Assembly (NCBI RefSeq): GCF_020510425.1
Contig: NZ_JAHBAH010000001.1
Coordinates: 124,001 to 188,000 of the forward strand
DNA: 64,000 nucleotides
Origin: Quatrionicoccus australiensis
GTDB lineage: Bacteria; Pseudomonadota; Gammaproteobacteria; Burkholderiales; Rhodocyclaceae
Reading direction: 5' to 3'
Below, piece after piece: positions 45,593 to 56,722 of the stretch (within the stretch, counting starts at the first letter, position 1; each line of letters starts with the position of its first letter). The notes beneath the pieces are model-generated. The model searched no databases. It saw only the letters and a program-made list of their open reading frames with translations, and was not told where the DNA came from. The translations under genes were made by a program, and so were the position numbers.

Positions 45593-45614
45593 CAAAAAAC
45601 GGGCAATTTTGCCC
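45593..45614 (-). terminator. Terminator of the molybdenum hydroxylase operon
   Basis: GGGCAATTTTGCCC (45601-45614) forms a short GC-rich hairpin, and the minus strand continues with GTTTTTTG. It lies six bases after the mocA stop and would end the operon. Confidence 0.75.
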
Positions 45615-45620
45615 ACCGGC

Positions 45621-46190
45621 TCAGGCGAGATCGGCGGGCAGATCGACGTCGAACAGCACTCCGGGATCATCGACCGGACAGCGCACCAGCTCGGCTGCGC
45701 CCGCCTGCACCAGTTGGCGCGCGCCGGCGTCGCCGCTCAGGGCAAGCAGTTGTTCGCGCCAGCGCGCGGCAAAACCGACCGGATGCCCGGCCTGCCCGCC
45801 ATGTTCGCTGCGCGCGAGGCTCGCGCCGGCGTGCAGCGCGGCGAGCACGGCGCGATGCGAGGCAACCTGCAGGCGCGGCATGTCGGCCAGGGCGACCAGC
45901 CAGCCCGCCGCATCCGGACTCGCCGCAACGCCGGCTGCCAGACTATGCCCCATGCCGAGCTGCGCAGCCGGCGCCCTGACCACCTCACACCCGGCGGCTG
46001 CAAGCAGTTCGGCGAGTAGCGCATCCGCCGGGCGCACGACAGCGATCACCGGCACGCCCGCCTGACGCAACTGGCTGGCGGCGACCACGGCCATCGCGCG
46101 GCCGTCGGCCAGGCGTTGCAACCGCTTGTCGCTGCCGAAACGCCGGGCGAAACCGGCGGCGAGCAGGATGCCGACGACGCCCCGGCTCAT
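45621..46190 (-). CDS. mocA: Molybdenum cofactor cytidylyltransferase (MocA family)
   Basis: A 189-residue NTP-transferase. The N-terminal LLAAGFARRFGSDKRLQRL is the nucleotide-binding signature, with GMGHSLAAGV and VALADMPRLQ typical of MocA. It makes molybdopterin cytosine dinucleotide, the cofactor of xanthine-oxidase-family hydroxylases. Its ATG overlaps the xdhC stop by four bases, and the hydroxylase genes lie just upstream, so it serves their maturation. Confidence 0.92.
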   Translation of the reverse strand: MSRGVVGILLAAGFARRFGSDKRLQRLADGRAMAVVAASQLRQAGVPVIAVVRPADALLAELLAAAGCEVVRAPAAQLGMGHSLAAGVAASPDAAGWLVALADMPRLQVASHRAVLAALHAGASLARSEHGGQAGHPVGFAARWREQLLALSGDAGARQLVQAGAAELVRCPVDDPGVLFDVDLPADLA

Positions 46191-47188
46191 CCGACGCGGC
46201 AGGCGTAAGGATCGGCCTCGCGCGCCGCGCCGGCCGTCACCGGCTGCACCGAGTTCTTGACCGCAGTCATCTCGGCCAGGATGGAGACGGCGATTTCCGG
46301 CGGCGTGCGGCTGCCGATCGGCAGACCGACCGGCCCGTGCAGGCGCGCCACCTCGGCAGCGGTCAGGTCGAAATATTCGAGCAGGCGGGCGCGCCGCTTG
46401 TCGTTGTTGAGCTGCGAACCGAGCGCCCCGACGTAGAAGGCCGGCGACTTGAGCGCTTCGAGCAGCGCCATGTCGTCGAGCTTGGGGTCGTGGGTCAGCG
46501 CCACCACGGCACTGCGCGGATCGAGCGCCAGTTCGTTGACCACGTCGTCAGGCATACCCGCTACGCGCTCGGCGCCGGGCACGTCCCATTCGCCGGCGAA
46601 CTCCTCGCGCGGATCGCAGACCAGCACGCGGTAGCCGAGCGCCTGCGCCATGCCCGCCAGGTAACGCGAGATCTGCCCGGCGCCGATGATCAGCAGGCGC
46701 CAGGCCGGGCCGTGCGGCGTGCTCAGCGTCGCGCCGTCCCAGGCCAGCGCGTCGCCGGCGGCACCGGCGTGAATGACCACCCGGCCGCTCGCCAGATCGA
46801 GTTCGCGGCGGACCAGTTGGCCGCCGGCAATGCGTTCGGCGAGCGCGTCAAGGGCAGCACAATCCGGCGCCGACTCGACGACCAGCTCGAGCGTACCGCC
46901 GCAAGGCAGGCCGAAGCGGTGCGCCTCGTCCTGCGTCACGCCGTAGCGCACAACCTGCGGTAGCCCATCGGAAAACTCGCCGACCAGCTTGCGCCGGATC
47001 AGGTCGTCCTCGATGCAGCCGCCGGAAACCGAGCCCTGCACCATGCCATCGTCGCGCAGGATCATCCAGGCGCCGGGCGGGCGCGGCGCCGAGCCCCAGG
47101 TCCGGGCCACGGTGACCAGCGCGAAGCGCCGCCCTTCGTTGGCCCAGCGCCTGGCGGCGGCGAGCACCTGCGTATCCAGGCTATCCAT
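46187..47188 (-). CDS. xdhC: XdhC-family molybdenum hydroxylase maturation factor
   Basis: A 333-residue protein with an N-terminal XdhC/CoxI domain ([39 protein letters not shown]) and a C-terminal Rossmann domain ([30 protein letters not shown]). It protects, sulfurates and delivers the molybdenum cofactor to the hydroxylase. The ATG at 47188 has a GGGAGG ribosome-binding site; longer frames upstream belong to the shadow of the hydroxylase gene. It overlaps mocA by ATGA. Confidence 0.93.
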   Translation of the reverse strand: MDSLDTQVLAAARRWANEGRRFALVTVARTWGSAPRPPGAWMILRDDGMVQGSVSGGCIEDDLIRRKLVGEFSDGLPQVVRYGVTQDEAHRFGLPCGGTLELVVESAPDCAALDALAERIAGGQLVRRELDLASGRVVIHAGAAGDALAWDGATLSTPHGPAWRLLIIGAGQISRYLAGMAQALGYRVLVCDPREEFAGEWDVPGAERVAGMPDDVVNELALDPRSAVVALTHDPKLDDMALLEALKSPAFYVGALGSQLNNDKRRARLLEYFDLTAAEVARLHGPVGLPIGSRTPPEIAVSILAEMTAVKNSVQPVTAGAAREADPYACRVG

Positions 47189-47201
47189 GTCCGCCTCCCG
47201 C

Positions 47202-49391
47202 TCAGGCCAGCAGGTCGGCCGGCCGGATCGGCAACCGATGCACGCGCTTGCCGGTCGCCGCCGCGATGGCATTGGCGACGGCCGGCGCCACCGGCGGCAC
47301 GCCCGGCTCGCCGATCCCGGTCGGCGGCGCCGCCGAAGGCACGATATGCACTTCCACCTTCGGCATCTCGCCGATGCGCAGCGGCGCGTAGCCATCGAAA
47401 TTACCCTGCTCGACGCGCCCTTCCTTAAGCGTGATTTCACCGTGCAGCACGGCCGACAGCGCGAAGCCGATGCCGCCCTCGACCTGCGAGCGGATGTTGT
47501 CCGGATTGATCGCCGTTCCGCAGTCGACCGCGCAGACCATGCGATCGACCTTGAGGCTGCCGTCTTTACTGACCGTGACCTCGGCGACCTGGGCAACGAT
47601 GCTGTGGAAGGATTCGTGGATGGCGATGCCGCGACCACGTCGTTCCCCGGCCTTGCCGGCCTTGAGCTTGGTTCCCCAGCCAGCCTTGTCAGCCGCCAGC
47701 TTGAGCACGGCGAGATAGCGCGGGTGGGCCGCCAGCAACTCCTGGCGCAGGGTAAGCGGATCCTTGCCGGCAGCGGCCGCGACCTCGTCGAGGAAGGCTT
47801 CGGTCGAAAAGGCGGTATGCGAGGAACCGACCGAGCGCCACCACAGCACCGGCACGCCGATATCGGTCGGCGTATGCAGGTCGACCGTCAGATTGGGAAT
47901 GGCATAGGGCAGATTGGCAGCGCCTTCGACCGAAACGTGGTCGATGCCGTCCTTGACCATCATCGCCTCGAACGGCGAGCCGGCCAGGATGGACTGCCCG
48001 ACCAGCCGGTGTTTCCAGCCGACCAGCTTGCCGCTGCCATCAAGCGCCGCTTCCAGGGCGTGATGGAAAAGCGGCCGGTAATAGCCGCCGCGCATGTCGT
48101 CCTCGCGCAGCCAGACCAGCTTGACCGGCGCCCGGCCATTGATCGCCTTGACGATGTGCGCCGCCTCGAGCAAGTAATCGGAATGCGTCGATGCGCGCCG
48201 GCCGAAACTGCCACCGGCGTACAGCATGTTGAGTTTCACCTGTTCCGGCTTGAGGCCGAGCAAATGCGCGAGATTCCCCTGGTCGACCGTCTGGAACTGC
48301 TCGCCATTCCAGACTTCACAGGCATCGGGCTTGAGCTGGATGACGCAGTTCATCGGCTCCATCGCGGCATGCGCCAGATAGGGAAAATCGTAACTCGCCC
48401 TGACCACCTTGGCCGGCGCTGCGAAAGCGGCAGCGACATCACCTTCCTTGCGAGCCACCAGGCCGGGCGTCTTGGCCAGTTCCTTGTAGCGGGCGAGGAT
48501 CTCGTCGCTGCCCAGCTTGAAGGCGGCACTGTCGTCCCAGGTCACCAGCAGCGCATCGCGACCAAGCTTGGCGCTCCAGGTGTCTTTGGCGAGCACGGCA
48601 ACGCCTTGCGGAATCTGCACGACATCGACCACGCCCTTGATCGCCCGGGTCTTGCTCGCGTCGAAGGCCTTGACCGTGGCGCCGAACTGCGGCGGGTGCG
48701 CGACGACGGCGACCAGCATGCCGGGCAACTGCACGTCCTGCGTGAATTTCGCCGTGCCATTGGTTTTGTCGGCCGAATCGCGCCGCTTGGCGGTCTTGCC
48801 GATCAGCTTGAAATCCTTCGGATCCTTGAGTTTGACCTCGCTCGGCACGGCTTCCTTGGCGGCCGCTTCGGCGAGTTGCCCGAAGCTTGCCGAACGCTTG
48901 CTGGCCGGGTGAGTCAGCTTGCCCGCCTCGACCACGATTTCGTCCGCTGCCACCTGCCACTGCCGCGCCGCTGCCGCAACCAGCATCGCCCGCCCGGCGG
49001 CACCGGCCTGACGCATCTGCTGCCAGGAATTGGCCATCGCCGTACTGCCGCCGGTGCCCTGGATCGGCCCCATCAGCAGGTTGTTGTAGCGCTTGGCATC
49101 GGCCGGAGCGCCCTCGACGCGCATCTGTGCCCAGTCGGCATCGAGTTCTTCGGCAAGGAGGGTGGCGAGGCCGGTGTAGGTGCCCTGCCCCATTTCAAGG
49201 TGCTTGGACAGCACTGTCACCGTGTTGTCGCTGCCAATGCGCAGGAAGGCATTGGCTTCGAAGGTCGCCACCGGCATTTTTTCAGCCGTTGCTGCGGCCA
49301 CCAGGGACGGCAGGCAGAAGCCCAGGGTCAGGCCGGCGCCGCCCTGCAGGAAACGGCGGCGGCTCAGGTTTTCAATGTTCATTTCACGCAT
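47202..49391 (-). CDS. Molybdenum hydroxylase large subunit (isoquinoline 1-oxidoreductase beta type)
   Basis: A 729-residue xanthine-oxidase-family protein. A twin-arginine signal is visible ([16 protein letters not shown]), so the folded enzyme is probably exported to the periplasm. Molybdopterin-binding regions include [18 protein letters not shown] and [15 protein letters not shown], and the catalytic Glu lies in [18 protein letters not shown]. This single-subunit type lacks a FAD partner and passes electrons through the 2Fe-2S subunit. The substrate is unknown; aldehydes or N-heterocycles are usual. Confidence 0.93.
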   Translation of the reverse strand: MREMNIENLSRRRFLQGGAGLTLGFCLPSLVAAATAEKMPVATFEANAFLRIGSDNTVTVLSKHLEMGQGTYTGLATLLAEELDADWAQMRVEGAPADAKRYNNLLMGPIQGTGGSTAMANSWQQMRQAGAAGRAMLVAAAARQWQVAADEIVVEAGKLTHPASKRSASFGQLAEAAAKEAVPSEVKLKDPKDFKLIGKTAKRRDSADKTNGTAKFTQDVQLPGMLVAVVAHPPQFGATVKAFDASKTRAIKGVVDVVQIPQGVAVLAKDTWSAKLGRDALLVTWDDSAAFKLGSDEILARYKELAKTPGLVARKEGDVAAAFAAPAKVVRASYDFPYLAHAAMEPMNCVIQLKPDACEVWNGEQFQTVDQGNLAHLLGLKPEQVKLNMLYAGGSFGRRASTHSDYLLEAAHIVKAINGRAPVKLVWLREDDMRGGYYRPLFHHALEAALDGSGKLVGWKHRLVGQSILAGSPFEAMMVKDGIDHVSVEGAANLPYAIPNLTVDLHTPTDIGVPVLWWRSVGSSHTAFSTEAFLDEVAAAAGKDPLTLRQELLAAHPRYLAVLKLAADKAGWGTKLKAGKAGERRGRGIAIHESFHSIVAQVAEVTVSKDGSLKVDRMVCAVDCGTAINPDNIRSQVEGGIGFALSAVLHGEITLKEGRVEQGNFDGYAPLRIGEMPKVEVHIVPSAAPPTGIGEPGVPPVAPAVANAIAAATGKRVHRLPIRPADLLA

Positions 49392-49402
49392 GCTGATTCT
49401 CC

Positions 49403-49861
49403 TCAAGCCAGGCTGCGGGCAGCTTCGTGGATGGCGGCGCGGATCCGGACATAAGTCGCGCAGCGGCACAGGTTGCCGGACATGGCGGCGTCGATGTCGG
49501 CGTCGCTCGGCTTGCGGTTCTGGCGCAGCAAGGCAACGGCGCTCATGATCTGGCCGGACTGGCAGTAACCGCACTGCACGACGTCGAGCTTGCGCCAGGC
49601 CGCCTGCACCGCCTTGCCGACCCGCTCGGCCTCGACCACCTCGATGGTGCTGATCTTGCGTCCGACCACCGCCGAGACCGGTGTCGAACAGGCGCGCAGC
49701 GGCGAGCCATCGACATGCACGGTACAGGCGCCGCACAGGCCCTGGCCGCAACCGTACTTGGTACCGGTCAGTTGCAGCGTGTCGCGCAAGGCCCAGAGCA
49801 GCGGCGTCTCGGGATCGACATCAAGCCGGACCAGCTTGCCATTTACATTGAGTTCAATCAT
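49403..49861 (-). CDS. Molybdenum hydroxylase 2Fe-2S subunit
   Basis: A 152-residue protein with two 2Fe-2S domains. The N-terminal plant-type cluster has [24 protein letters not shown], and the C-terminal cluster has [10 protein letters not shown] and GNLCRCATY. It carries electrons from the molybdenum subunit, whose gene follows after 11 bases, so the two form the enzyme. The ATG at 49861 ([10 protein letters not shown]) is the natural start. Confidence 0.95.
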   Translation of the reverse strand: MIELNVNGKLVRLDVDPETPLLWALRDTLQLTGTKYGCGQGLCGACTVHVDGSPLRACSTPVSAVVGRKISTIEVVEAERVGKAVQAAWRKLDVVQCGYCQSGQIMSAVALLRQNRKPSDADIDAAMSGNLCRCATYVRIRAAIHEAARSLA

Positions 49862-50060
49862 CACGGGAATCCTCGGTGGGGTTGATCTGCCGGCGGTACC
49901 TGCCACCGACGCCATGGGCAGAGTTTGGGGCCGCCGGCCGGACAGGCGCTAACCCAAAACTGCGAACTTATTGCCTGATCCTCCAGAAACGCAGTTCGCC
50001 CCCTCGCTGAAAAAGGACAAAGCAGCTACGCTGGCGAACACCTTGACCTTGCTTGTGACC

Positions 50061-50975
50061 ATGCCCAACCGGATTGATTCCCGCACCCCGCACCAGTCGC
50101 CCCTGGCCGACCTGATCGACCGCCACTGCCCGGGCGATGGCAACATCACGACGCGCGTCCCGGGATTGCTGTTGTTCCGCGGCAGCTGCGTCAGTTCGCC
50201 GACCTGCACGATCGCACTTTCCGCCTTCGGGATGATGGCCCAGGGCGCCAAGCGGATCACGCTGGGCGACGAGGTCTTCGATTACGATGCGCGGCATTAC
50301 ATCGTCTCATCGGTCGACCTGCCGATGGCGGCACAAATCACCCGCGCCTCGGCCAGCGAGCCCTATCTCGGCCTGGCGGTCGCCCTCGACCCACTGAAGA
50401 TTGCCGAAATCTGCAACCAGCTGCCGGCGCTGCCGCGCAGCGAATCCGGCGTCGCCCGCGCCCTCGCCGTGGCGCCGCTGGAAGCCCGCGTCAAGGACGC
50501 CGCGCTGCGCCTGGCCAGCCTGCTCGACACGCCGGACGACATCCCGGTGCTTGCCCCGCTGATCGAGCGCGAACTGCTTTACCACCTGCTCAGCGGCCCG
50601 CTCGGCCCACGCCTGCGCGACGCTGCGGTAAGCGGCAGCCACAGCCACCAGGTGGCGCGCACCATCGGCTGGCTACGGCAGAACCTGGCGCAGCCGATCC
50701 GCATCGACGACCTGGCCGGCATCGCCAACATGAGCAAGTCGTCGCTGCACCATCATTTCAAGGCGCTGACCGCGATGACGCCGCTGCAGTACCAGAAGCA
50801 GCTGCGCCTGCAGGAAGCCCGCCGCCTGATGCTGGCCGAACGCCACGATGCCGCCTCGGCGGCGCACCGCGTCGGCTACGAAAGCCCGTCGCAATTCAGC
50901 CGCGAATACCGGCGCATGTTCGGCACCCCGCCGGCGCGCGACATCGCAGTCGTGCGTCAGGCCGAAGGCAACTGA
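50061..50975 (+). CDS. AraC-family regulator with AraC_N domain
   Basis: A 304-residue regulator with an N-terminal AraC_N-type effector domain (YIVSSVDLPMAAQITRASASEPYLGLAVALDP) and a C-terminal double helix-turn-helix (IDDLAGIANMSKSSLHHHFKALTAMTPLQYQKQLRLQEARRLM, then GYESPSQFSREYRRMFG). It is divergent from the molybdenum hydroxylase operon and probably controls it. Regulators of this subtype often sense aldehydes. The ATG at 50061 (MPNRIDSRTPHQ) is chosen; a TTG 30 codons upstream is in frame but less likely. Confidence 0.9.
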   Translation: MPNRIDSRTPHQSPLADLIDRHCPGDGNITTRVPGLLLFRGSCVSSPTCTIALSAFGMMAQGAKRITLGDEVFDYDARHYIVSSVDLPMAAQITRASASEPYLGLAVALDPLKIAEICNQLPALPRSESGVARALAVAPLEARVKDAALRLASLLDTPDDIPVLAPLIERELLYHLLSGPLGPRLRDAAVSGSHSHQVARTIGWLRQNLAQPIRIDDLAGIANMSKSSLHHHFKALTAMTPLQYQKQLRLQEARRLMLAERHDAASAAHRVGYESPSQFSREYRRMFGTPPARDIAVVRQAEGN

Positions 50976-51120
50976 GTAAAGCGGAAAAGACGCGCCGATT
51001 GCAGGAAGGCGCGGATATATATCCGGCCGCCGGCGCCAAAAGCGATCAGATTGTGCCCGATCACCTTGCCGGCATCCTGGTGCGGCGCATCGCTCCCGCT
51101 GCGCGCAGTGCCAGGGTCGA

Positions 51121-52443
51121 TCAGATCAAACCGTACTTCTTCAGCTTGTCGTGCAGGGTCGTGCGGGCGATCTTGAGGGCTTCGCTGGTACGCGCGATGT
51201 TGCCTTCCTGGCGGGCGAATTCGCTGGCGACCAGGCCGCGCTCGTAATTCTCGACGGCCTCGGTCAGCGATGGCACGGCATTACCGCAGCCCGGCGCCAT
51301 GCTGTCGCGACTGATGCCGAGGGCGTGGCAGTCGGCAGCATTGCGCAGTTCGCGGATGTTGCCCGGCCATTCCTGCGCCATCAGGCGATGCAGGTAATCG
51401 CTGGTCACCGGCGGCGGTGGCCGGTTGTAGCGCTTGGCGGCCTGCAGCAGGAACTGGTCGTAGAGCGCCGGGATGTCTTCGCGGCGTTCGCGCAGCGGCG
51501 GCAGTTCGATGCGCACGACGTTGAGGCGGTAATACAGGTCGGCGCGGAAGCGACCCTGATCGGAGGCCAGCTTGAGATCTTCCTTGCTCGCCGCGACGAC
51601 GCGACAGGAAACGGGAATCTGCTGATTGGCGCCGAGGCGCTCGATGACGCGCTCCTGCAAAACGCGCAGCAGCTTGATCTGCATGTTCATCGGCATCGAT
51701 TCGACTTCGTCGAGGAAGAGCGTGCCGCCGCTGGCGTATTCGATCTTGCCGATGCGCCGCTTCTGGGCGCCGGTGAAGGCGCCCGATTCGTGGCCGAAGA
51801 GTTCGCTGTCGAGCAGGTTGTCGGCCATGCCGCCGCAATTGATCGCGACGTAGTTTTCCTGCGCCGCCTGCGACAGGTCGTGCAGGCAGCGCGCCACCAT
51901 TTCCTTGCCGGTGCCGGTTTCGCCGAAAATCAGCACGTCGACCGCTGCGTCGGCGACATCGAGAATCAGCTGGCGCACCCGCGCCATCTGCGGCGAACGA
52001 CCGATCAGGCGGGCTTCGAGATCGTCGCGATGATCGAGGCGGCGGCGCAGGGCTTCGACTTCGAGGACCAGCTCGCGTTTTTCCAGCGCGCGGCGGACGA
52101 CATCGACCAGATCGCCGGTCGAGAACGGTTTCTGCATGAAATCGTAGGCGCCGCTGCGCATGGCTTCGACCGCCAGGGTCACGTCGCCGTGGCCGGTGAT
52201 GATGATCACCGGCAGGTCCGGATCGAGCTGCACGACCCAGCGCAACAAGGCCATGCCGTCGATGCCGGGCAGACGCATGTCGCTCACCACGACGCCGGGA
52301 TAACCGGCCTGCAGCAGACGCTGCGCCTCTTCCGCCGAACTCACCGCCGTGACGGCGATGCCGGCCAGTTGCATGGCCTGCTCGCAACCGAGACGAACAT
52401 TCGCATCATCTTCGACAAGCAGGACGGAGAGCTGGGGTTTCAT
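51121..52443 (-). CDS. aauR: Sigma-54-dependent response regulator (AauR/DctD type)
   Basis: A 440-residue NtrC-family regulator: receiver (1-120, phosphoacceptor Asp in [13 protein letters not shown]), AAA+ domain (about 145-375; Walker [10 protein letters not shown], the sigma-54 contact loop ESGAFTGAQ, Walker [11 protein letters not shown]) and a Fis-type helix-turn-helix at the end ([25 protein letters not shown]). It lies downstream of the glutamate/aspartate transporter genes and next to its kinase; the pair corresponds to AauR/AauS of Pseudomonas, which control acidic amino acid uptake, though DctD of dicarboxylate uptake is similar. Confidence 0.88.
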   Translation of the reverse strand: MKPQLSVLLVEDDANVRLGCEQAMQLAGIAVTAVSSAEEAQRLLQAGYPGVVVSDMRLPGIDGMALLRWVVQLDPDLPVIIITGHGDVTLAVEAMRSGAYDFMQKPFSTGDLVDVVRRALEKRELVLEVEALRRRLDHRDDLEARLIGRSPQMARVRQLILDVADAAVDVLIFGETGTGKEMVARCLHDLSQAAQENYVAINCGGMADNLLDSELFGHESGAFTGAQKRRIGKIEYASGGTLFLDEVESMPMNMQIKLLRVLQERVIERLGANQQIPVSCRVVAASKEDLKLASDQGRFRADLYYRLNVVRIELPPLRERREDIPALYDQFLLQAAKRYNRPPPPVTSDYLHRLMAQEWPGNIRELRNAADCHALGISRDSMAPGCGNAVPSLTEAVENYERGLVASEFARQEGNIARTSEALKIARTTLHDKLKKYGLI

Positions 52444-52446
52444 GGC

Positions 52447-54372
52447 CTAAACCTTTTCAGTGACAGGATTGGCGGCCGGAACCGCCGGCAACAGGATAAC
52501 AAAACGCGCGCCGCCGCCGGGCGCCGGACCGGCCATCAGGTCGCCGCCGAAGTCGCGCAGGATGTCGCGCGAAATGGTCAGGCCGAGACCGAGGCCCTCG
52601 CCCGGCTGCTTGGTCGTGAAAAACGGTTCGAACAAATGTGCCAGCGCTTCTTCGCTGAAGCCGAAACCACTGTCGCTGACCGCCAGCGCGACCTGGCCGG
52701 AACTGGCGCGCTCGGCGCTGAAGGAGAGGCTGCGCACCGGCTCGTCGGCCATGGCGTCGAGGGCATTGCCGATCAGGTTGACTAGCACCTGCTGCAGGCG
52801 GTTCTGGTCGCACCACGCAATCCAGGAATCGGCCGAAAATTTGCGGTCGACCGCTACGCTCATCTTTTTCAGGCGCGCCTCGAACAGGAAGAGCGCGGCA
52901 TCGACCGCCTGCGCCACATCGACCGCCACCGACAGCGCCGGCGACTTGCGGGCGAAAGTCTTGAGCGGCGTGATGATGCCGCCGGCCTGTTCGGCAAGCT
53001 GGCCGACGATGCCAAGATTGCGCTCGGCCGTCGCCAGATCGCCGCGATGCATGAACTCGACGGCATTCGCCGACAAGGTACGAATGGCACCGAGCGGCTG
53101 GCTGAGTTCATGCGTGATGCCGGTCGCCATCTGGCCGAGCACGGCCAGCTTGGCGGCCTGCACCAGTTCGTCCTGGGCGGCGCGCAGGGTCTGCTCGGCA
53201 CGCTGGCGCTCGGCGACTTCGCGCTGCAGCCCGGCCACCGCCTCGGAGAGATCGGCAGTGCGTGCCGCGACATTGCGTTCCAGCTCCTGGTTGGCCTGTT
53301 CGAGCATCAGGCGGGTTTCTTCGCGACCGCGCGCCAGGCGCCGGCGCTGGCTGAGAAAGAGTAGCCAGAGCAGCAAACAGCCGATTGCCGCAGCGGCCAG
53401 CGCGGCATGCGTCGATGCCTGCACGGCGACCGGGCGCAGGTCGGAAAAGACGATGATGCGCCAGGCGGTGCCCGGCAGATGGCGGCTCAGCGCGAGATAG
53501 GAGCGCGCGCCCTGGAGCGGCCCGGAAACGCTTTTCAGCTCGCGCGACAGGTGGACCACGGCGCCGTCCTGGGCGGCATCGATGGCGATATCGAGCGAGG
53601 TGGCGCCGAGCGGCTGGCCGGCAAACTGTTCGCGGCTGATGCGCGCCAGTTCTTCCGGTTTTTTTGGTTGCAGCGTCGCGTAACGCCACTCCGGCGGCGA
53701 AGCGAGCAGCACGATGCCGTTCGGGTCGACGATCAGGGCCGGCGCATCCTGCCCCAGCCAGCGCCGCTCCAGCTCGTGCAGGCTGGACTTGACGACGGCG
53801 ACGCCGATCACCTTCCACTCCTGCTGCTCGTCGCGGATCGGCAGCGCGAAGAAATAGCCCGGCTCCTTGCGCACATTGTCGACCGCGTAGTGCCGGCCCG
53901 GCACGCCGGCCACCGCGCCGCGAAACAGCGGCATGTAGGAAAGGTCGGCACCGAGCAGGTTGTCGGAGAAAATCCAGTCGCTCGAGGCGACCACCTTGCC
54001 GCTCGTATCGAGGACAAAAATGACCGGGCCGCCGAGGTGGTCGTTGAGCTTTTGCAGGAAGCGGTTGGCGGCGCCCTGCAGCCGCTCCTGGCGCCCGGCC
54101 GGGGCGCGCAGCAGGGCCAGCACGTCGGGATTGAGTTCGACGGCGCTGGGAATCGAGGCGTGCCGCGTCACTTCGCTGTCGATCGCGGCGGCAAGAATGT
54201 CCAGCTGGTGGCTGGACTCGTCGCGCATCTGCCCGAAGCCCTGCTTTTCGGAAACCCGGTAGGCAAACAGCGCCGTCACCAGCAGCAGCACCAGCACGGC
54301 CATCACCCCCAGCGCGCGGTGCGGCTGCGGCAAGGCAACGGGGATGGAGGTGCTGCTTTCGGTCATGTTCAT
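52447..54372 (-). CDS. aauS: DctB/AauS-type sensor histidine kinase
   Basis: A 641-residue membrane kinase: N-terminal membrane segment (about 21-38), a periplasmic double-Cache region (about 40-315, VIFVLDTSGKVVASSDW, HYAVDNVRKEPGYFFALPIRD), a second membrane segment (about 322-341), a coiled coil, HisKA (MATGITHELSQPLGAIRTL) and HATPase (GNALDA, GLGLGLTISRDIL). It probably senses glutamate or aspartate in the periplasm. Its stop is three bases before the regulator's start. The start may be this ATG or one two codons later. Confidence 0.88.
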   Translation of the reverse strand: MNMTESSTSIPVALPQPHRALGVMAVLVLLLVTALFAYRVSEKQGFGQMRDESSHQLDILAAAIDSEVTRHASIPSAVELNPDVLALLRAPAGRQERLQGAANRFLQKLNDHLGGPVIFVLDTSGKVVASSDWIFSDNLLGADLSYMPLFRGAVAGVPGRHYAVDNVRKEPGYFFALPIRDEQQEWKVIGVAVVKSSLHELERRWLGQDAPALIVDPNGIVLLASPPEWRYATLQPKKPEELARISREQFAGQPLGATSLDIAIDAAQDGAVVHLSRELKSVSGPLQGARSYLALSRHLPGTAWRIIVFSDLRPVAVQASTHAALAAAAIGCLLLWLLFLSQRRRLARGREETRLMLEQANQELERNVAARTADLSEAVAGLQREVAERQRAEQTLRAAQDELVQAAKLAVLGQMATGITHELSQPLGAIRTLSANAVEFMHRGDLATAERNLGIVGQLAEQAGGIITPLKTFARKSPALSVAVDVAQAVDAALFLFEARLKKMSVAVDRKFSADSWIAWCDQNRLQQVLVNLIGNALDAMADEPVRSLSFSAERASSGQVALAVSDSGFGFSEEALAHLFEPFFTTKQPGEGLGLGLTISRDILRDFGGDLMAGPAPGGGARFVILLPAVPAANPVTEKV

Positions 54373-54420
54373 CGAGAAAGCGGAAACCCGCCAGGCGGCG
54401 GGAAAAATGGCCGATCCGGA

Positions 54421-54430
54421 CGGTCGACCG
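54421..54430. repeat. Intergenic CGGTCGACCG palindrome (copy f)
   Basis: A perfect copy of the motif, 61 bases 3' of the gltL stop in the gap before the kinase gene. Confidence 0.6.
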
Positions 54431-54490
54431 CTGCCGACCGGGCAAAACCGGCCGGCGTGGCAACGCGCCTGGTCAGACTGCTCTGGCGCA

Positions 54491-55219
54491 TCAGTGGTGC
54501 AGGATCTTGGCGAGGAACTGCTGCGCCCGTTCCGAACGCGGATTGGCGAAGAAGGCTTCCTTCGCGTCGTCTTCGACGATGCGGCCCTGGTCCATGAAGA
54601 TCACGCGATTGGCGACGCGCCGCGCGAAGCCCATTTCGTGCGTCACGCACATCATGGTCATGCCTTCCTGGGCGAGTTCGGTCATTACGTCGAGCACTTC
54701 GTTGACCATCTCCGGGTCGAGCGCCGAAGTCGGCTCGTCGAACAGCATGCAGATCGGGTCCATGGCGAGCGCCCGGGCGATTGCCACGCGCTGCTGCTGG
54801 CCGCCGGACAGCTGGCCGGGGAACTTGCTGGCATGCGCCTTGAGGCCGACCCGCTCAAGCAGCTTGAGGCCCTTGTCCATGGCTTCTTCCCTGCTGCGGC
54901 CGAGCACCTTGACCTGGGCGATGGCCAGATTCTCGGTAATGCTCATGTGCGGGAACAGTTCGAAATTCTGGAAGACCATGCCGACCTGCGAGCGCAGTTT
55001 GGGCAGATCGGTTTTCGGATCGCCGACCGAGATGCCGTTGACGATGATCTGGCCGGACTGGAACGGCTCCAGGGCATTGACGCACTTGATCAGCGTCGAC
55101 TTGCCGGAACCGGACGGGCCGCAGACGACGATCACCTCGCCCTTGCTCACCGAGGTAGTGCAATCGGTGAGCACCTGGAAACTGCCGTAATGCTTGCTGA
55201 CGTTTTCAATCTTGATCAT
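54491..55219 (-). CDS. gltL: Glutamate/aspartate ABC transporter ATP-binding protein
   Basis: A 242-residue polar amino acid ABC ATPase. Motifs: Walker [10 protein letters not shown], signature [17 protein letters not shown], Walker [15 protein letters not shown] and the H-loop VTHEMGFAR. It drives uptake through GltJ and GltK. It follows gltK by 22 bases and precedes the kinase gene. Confidence 0.95.
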   Translation of the reverse strand: MIKIENVSKHYGSFQVLTDCTTSVSKGEVIVVCGPSGSGKSTLIKCVNALEPFQSGQIIVNGISVGDPKTDLPKLRSQVGMVFQNFELFPHMSITENLAIAQVKVLGRSREEAMDKGLKLLERVGLKAHASKFPGQLSGGQQQRVAIARALAMDPICMLFDEPTSALDPEMVNEVLDVMTELAQEGMTMMCVTHEMGFARRVANRVIFMDQGRIVEDDAKEAFFANPRSERAQQFLAKILHH

Positions 55220-55241
55220 GGGATTCTCCTTGCGGCCGGGA

Positions 55242-55922
55242 TCAGGCCGGCTGCTTGTTCTGGAAACGCTTTACCAGGCGGGACACGGAAAAGCAGATGA
55301 CGAAATAGACGGCGCCGGCAAAAAGCAGCATTTCGACGAGTCGACCGTCACGGTCGCCCACCTTGTAGGCGGCACCAAAAAAGTCGGCGAGCGCCGAGAC
55401 ATAGACCAGCGAGGTGTCCTGGAAAAGGATGATGGCCTGGGTCAGGAGCAGCGGCACCATGTTGCGGAAGGCCTGCGGCAGCACGACCAGGCGCATCGCC
55501 TGGGCGTAGGTCATGCCGAGCGCGTAGGAAGCCGAGATCTGCCCCTTCGGTACGCTCTGGATGCCGGCGCGGATGATTTCCGAGTAGTAAGCCGACTCGA
55601 ACAGCGCAAAACCCATCATCGCCGAAGAAAGGCGCAGGTCGGCGCCGGGCGGAAAGTTGAACAGCGTCTCGATGAACTTCGGCACGATCAGGAAGAACCA
55701 GAGCAGCACCATGACCAGCGGCACGGCGCGGAACAGGTTGACGTAGCCGGCGGCAAACCAGGACAGCGGCTTGATCGACGACAGCCGCATCATGGCCAGC
55801 AAGGTGCCCCAGACGATGCCGACCACGATGGCCTGCGCGGTGATTTCCAGCGAGACCTTCATGCCCTCCCAGAGGAAGGGCAAGGCGCCGGGGATGGAGG
55901 ACCAGTCGAATTCGTAAGTCAT
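55242..55922 (-). CDS. gltK: Glutamate/aspartate ABC transporter permease
   Basis: A 226-residue inner-membrane permease (HisM/GltK type) with about five membrane segments and the ATPase-contact EAA loop ([28 protein letters not shown]). The start overlaps the gltJ stop by one base (TAATG), so translation is coupled. It forms the channel with GltJ. Confidence 0.94.
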   Translation of the reverse strand: MTYEFDWSSIPGALPFLWEGMKVSLEITAQAIVVGIVWGTLLAMMRLSSIKPLSWFAAGYVNLFRAVPLVMVLLWFFLIVPKFIETLFNFPPGADLRLSSAMMGFALFESAYYSEIIRAGIQSVPKGQISASYALGMTYAQAMRLVVLPQAFRNMVPLLLTQAIILFQDTSLVYVSALADFFGAAYKVGDRDGRLVEMLLFAGAVYFVICFSVSRLVKRFQNKQPA

Positions 55923-56659
55923 TATTTGCCTCCGATATAACCGGGCACCGCGATGCGTTTCTCGAACTTGTGCATCAGGGTCATCACGGTCACGTTGATG
56001 ATGATGTAGGACACCGTCACGGCGATGAAGGACTCGAAGGGCTGCGCCGTGTAATCGACCAGCTGGCGGCCCTGGGCAGCGAGTTCAAGAAGGCCGATCG
56101 TCGAGCAGACGGCGGAATTCTTGAAGACATTGAGAAACTCCGAGGTCAGCGGCGGCACAACCAGGCGGAAGGCCATCGGCAGCATCACGTAGCGGTAGGT
56201 TTGCGGCAGCGTGAAACCAAGCGCCAGACCGGCATTCTTCTGGCCGCGCGGCAGCGAGTTGATGCCGGCGCGCACCTGCTCGGCGACACGGGCACTGGTG
56301 AACAAGCCGAGGCAGACCACCGAGGCGAGGAATTGCTGCACCACCGGGTTGGCCTGCTTGTAGGCATCGCCGATGCTGACCGGCAGCAGTTCCGGCAACA
56401 CGAAGTACCAGATGAAGAGCTGCACGAGCAGCGGCACATTGCGGAACATCTCGACGTAGGCCGTCGCCAGTCCGGACAGGAGCCGGTTCGGCACGGTGCG
56501 CAGGACGCCGACCAGCGCCCCGAGCAGCAGCGCGATGACCCAGGCGGTCAACGACAGCGAGATGGTCATTTTGAAACCGGACAACATCCAGTCCAGATAG
56601 CTGCCATCACCGGTCGCACTCGGCTGCAGGAAGACAGCCCAGTTCCATTGGTAATTCAT
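55922..56659 (-). CDS. gltJ: Glutamate/aspartate ABC transporter permease
   Basis: A 245-residue permease of the same family as GltK (EAA loop [32 protein letters not shown]), longer at the N-terminus ([11 protein letters not shown]). It lies after gltI, separated by 63 bases that contain a GC-rich hairpin. With GltK it makes the heterodimeric channel. Confidence 0.94.
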   Translation of the reverse strand: MNYQWNWAVFLQPSATGDGSYLDWMLSGFKMTISLSLTAWVIALLLGALVGVLRTVPNRLLSGLATAYVEMFRNVPLLVQLFIWYFVLPELLPVSIGDAYKQANPVVQQFLASVVCLGLFTSARVAEQVRAGINSLPRGQKNAGLALGFTLPQTYRYVMLPMAFRLVVPPLTSEFLNVFKNSAVCSTIGLLELAAQGRQLVDYTAQPFESFIAVTVSYIIINVTVMTLMHKFEKRIAVPGYIGGK

Positions 56660-56679
56660 GTTTGTCTCCTCAGCAAGAA

Positions 56680-56710
56680 GGCGCCCTCCCCCGCAAGCAG
56701 GTGAGGCGCC
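56680..56710 (-). other. Intercistronic hairpin between gltI and gltJ
   Basis: GGCGCCTC-type sequence just after the gltI stop can pair with the GGGCGCC near gltJ. It lacks a U tract. Hairpins of this kind after binding-protein genes usually stabilise the upstream mRNA and let the binding protein be made in excess (inference). Confidence 0.55.
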
Positions 56711-56722
56711 GGCCTGGTCCGC

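Noticed and set aside
46989..49454. A long plus-strand frame opposite the molybdenum hydroxylase
   Set aside because: Antisense shadow; no motifs and no ribosome-binding site.
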